DNA of 64,000 nt, from NCBI GenBank assembly GCA_013375455.1, contig JABXJT010000003.1, positions 1 to 64,000 of the forward strand, given 5' to 3'. Shown here piece after piece: positions 62,621-64,000 of this stretch. This DNA is from Candidatus Helarchaeota archaeon. GTDB lineage: Archaea; Asgardarchaeota; Lokiarchaeia; Helarchaeales; HEL-GB-A. The first letter of the stretch is position 1. Every line of letters begins with the position of its first letter. The notes under the pieces were generated by a model. The model searched no databases, was not told the origin of the DNA, and worked only from the letters and a program-made list of their open reading frames with translations. The position numbers and the translations under genes are program-made.

Positions 62621-63778
62621 ATGTTAAGAAGTAATTTAGGGTTACTTATGGTTAAATATGTGTTTAAGGAATTTAAGACAATAATCAATAAAATGAAGTA
62701 TATTGATACATGGTGGTACGTAAGGTACACAATTAACGGCTATAGAGGATGTGAGCACCATTGTATATATTGTGATGCTCGCTCAGAACGATATTACTTA
62801 TCTAAAGATTTCGATCAAACAATTATCGTAAAGAAAAACGTGAAGGAACAACTAGATCGGCGCTTAACGAGAGCGAGAACCTTCCTCCCTGACGTTACTG
62901 CGTTGGGGGGTGTGAACGATGGTTATATGCTTCACACGGAGAAAAAATTCAAAAATACTAGACAAATTTTGGAGGTTCTCTTGAAGCACAAATATCCGGT
63001 ATCAATATCAACCAAATCAATTCTGATGCTCCGGGATTTAGATTTGTTTAGTAAGATTGCGGAGGAAACCTGGTGTGCTCTGGCATTTACAATAACGAGT
63101 GTAGATGAGGAGGTCAGTACTTTTTTGGAACCACGGGCAGCAAGTTCAGAGGAGCGGTTCTTGGCCTTGGAGCGAATAAAACAGGAATATCCAGCAATTC
63201 AAACGGGAGTCAATCTACTGCCGATCGTGCCCTTTTTGGAGGATTCGGATGAAAACTTGGAGGCCATTGTCCGATCCGCCCATGAGGTGAAGGTTGATAA
63301 TCTCACTTTTGGAGGATTGACGCTCCGAGACCAAGCGTCCTATTTCTTCCAGAAATTGGGAACGAAGTATCCCGACTTGGTGGAGAAATTTCACAAACTC
63401 TATCAGGGCGGGTATGTGCCCAAGGACAAAGCATACATGTTGGAGATCAATCAAAAGATGGTGCAGCTGTGTAAGAAGTATTCAGTTCCTTACCGGATAA
63501 AGCGGCGTTATATTCCGTCCGATTTTCGCCGGGTGAATTATTTAGTTGCACAAGAGCTGGCAGATCAAGCGTACGAACGGCAAATACAAGGGAAATACTA
63601 CAATAACCACCTGTGGGCCTGTAATCATATCCATAATTTGACTGAGTCTATTACCACCATTGCAGCGCGGGATGAATTAGAAACCATTAAGAACGTGAAG
63701 GGGAAGATAAAAGCGGAAGTGGAGCAGTTAATTAAGAAATATGACAAATCTAAAACGCTAGAGAGCTACTTCAAGTAA
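62621..63778 (+). CDS. Radical SAM protein, SPL / Rv2578c-like family
   Basis: This 385-residue protein has NGYRGCEHHCIYCDARSERYY, whose C-x3-C-x2-C binds a [4Fe-4S] cluster and SAM. ALGGVNDGYMLHTE, YPVSISTKS, and a substrate-side ITSVDEEVSTFLEPRAASSEER pattern follow, as in spore-photoproduct-lyase-like / Rv2578c proteins. It may repair or modify DNA, but other radical SAM roles cannot be excluded. ATG at 62621 is taken; ATGs at 62648 and 62693 are possible. It follows the zinc-nuclease gene by 118 bases on the same strand. Confidence 0.85.
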   Translation: MLRSNLGLLMVKYVFKEFKTIINKMKYIDTWWYVRYTINGYRGCEHHCIYCDARSERYYLSKDFDQTIIVKKNVKEQLDRRLTRARTFLPDVTALGGVNDGYMLHTEKKFKNTRQILEVLLKHKYPVSISTKSILMLRDLDLFSKIAEETWCALAFTITSVDEEVSTFLEPRAASSEERFLALERIKQEYPAIQTGVNLLPIVPFLEDSDENLEAIVRSAHEVKVDNLTFGGLTLRDQASYFFQKLGTKYPDLVEKFHKLYQGGYVPKDKAYMLEINQKMVQLCKKYSVPYRIKRRYIPSDFRRVNYLVAQELADQAYERQIQGKYYNNHLWACNHIHNLTESITTIAARDELETIKNVKGKIKAEVEQLIKKYDKSKTLESYFK

Positions 63779-63927
63779 ATTAACGATAGAAAAATAGGTT
63801 TCTTTACTCGGGTTTTAACGGTATGGATTGGAGTAGTGTAGTATATACAATAATGCATTTCTGTCTTAGGAAATTATAATAATAGGAATGAGACACCATT
63901 ATTATCTATGAAATTGAGGTAAAAAAA

Positions 63928-64000
63928 ATGGGCAAGAGTGATGAGATGGAATTATGCAGAAAAAGAAAGCAAACTGGTTCAAAATTCTCCGCTTTGTTAC
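63928..64000 (+). CDS. Start of a gene running off the right edge
   Basis: GAGGT lies 7-8 bases before ATG at 63928, and the frame stays open to the window end (24 codons, MGKSDEMELCRKRKQ). A TATA-like GTATATAC lies near 63840. The product cannot be assigned. Confidence 0.5.
   Translation, partial: MGKSDEMELCRKRKQTGSKFSALL

Overview
The window looks like part of an archaeal chromosome, moderately AT-rich, with densely packed genes on both strands, short intergenic gaps, frequent TTG and GTG starts and TATA-like promoter boxes. Archaeal markers include the GatD/GatE tRNA-dependent amidotransferase, a CDC48/VAT ATPase, an Hsp20, a PAC2-family protein, a CarS-like CDP-archaeol synthase fragment, several geranylgeranyl-reductase-family flavoproteins and a tungsten aldehyde ferredoxin oxidoreductase. 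Very large membrane/coiled-coil proteins and a possible longin/roadblock-like domain joined to winged helices suggest an Asgard-type archaeon. That placement is an inference without a phylogenetic marker. I see no rRNA, tRNA, CRISPR array or insertion sequence.

Layout. 1-2618: a CarS-like fragment and an unknown polytopic membrane protein on the minus strand. 2761-10725: a plus-strand run with a PLP enzyme, two zinc dehydrogenases, a GH38 alpha-mannosidase and a second putative glycosidase, probably for glycan use. 10737-19994: acyl-CoA and aldehyde metabolism, with a methyltransferase, MaoC-like hydratase, acyl-CoA ligase, aldehyde ferredoxin oxidoreductase, iron alcohol dehydrogenase and a double-length acyl-CoA dehydrogenase. 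20000-22600: a calcium-binding surface protein flanked by matching coding remnants. 22647-26044: an SCP2-like protein, a DUF35 protein and two thiolase-fold paralogues that lack the nucleophilic cysteine. 26137-29202: a segmental duplication that left two complementary broken copies around a HEAT-repeat gene. 29209-32844: a GH32 glycosidase, an acetyltransferase and a FixC/FixX-like pair.

33013-41363 holds a small Cys-rich protein, a winged-helix protein, a cupin, gatE-gatD, a RecA-fold protein with a lost P-loop and a CooC-like ATPase. 41351-48885 encodes a 1981-residue membrane-spanning protein and a coiled-coil partner. 49122-55505 is a proteostasis operon (HTH regulator, Hsp20, CDC48, thioredoxin-fold protein, PAC2 protein, helix-hairpin-helix protein) with a perfect palindrome over its promoter. 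55694-64000 contains an HPr-kinase-like protein, another reductase, small zinc-motif proteins, a nuclease-like protein with five tandem zinc repeats, a radical SAM protein and the start of one more gene.

The most notable items are the cysteine-less thiolase/DUF35/SCP2 cluster, which resembles steroid side-chain aldolase systems; the giant transmembrane protein and its partner; the five-repeat zinc nuclease; the Phr-like heat-shock operon with its operator; and the two duplication scars.
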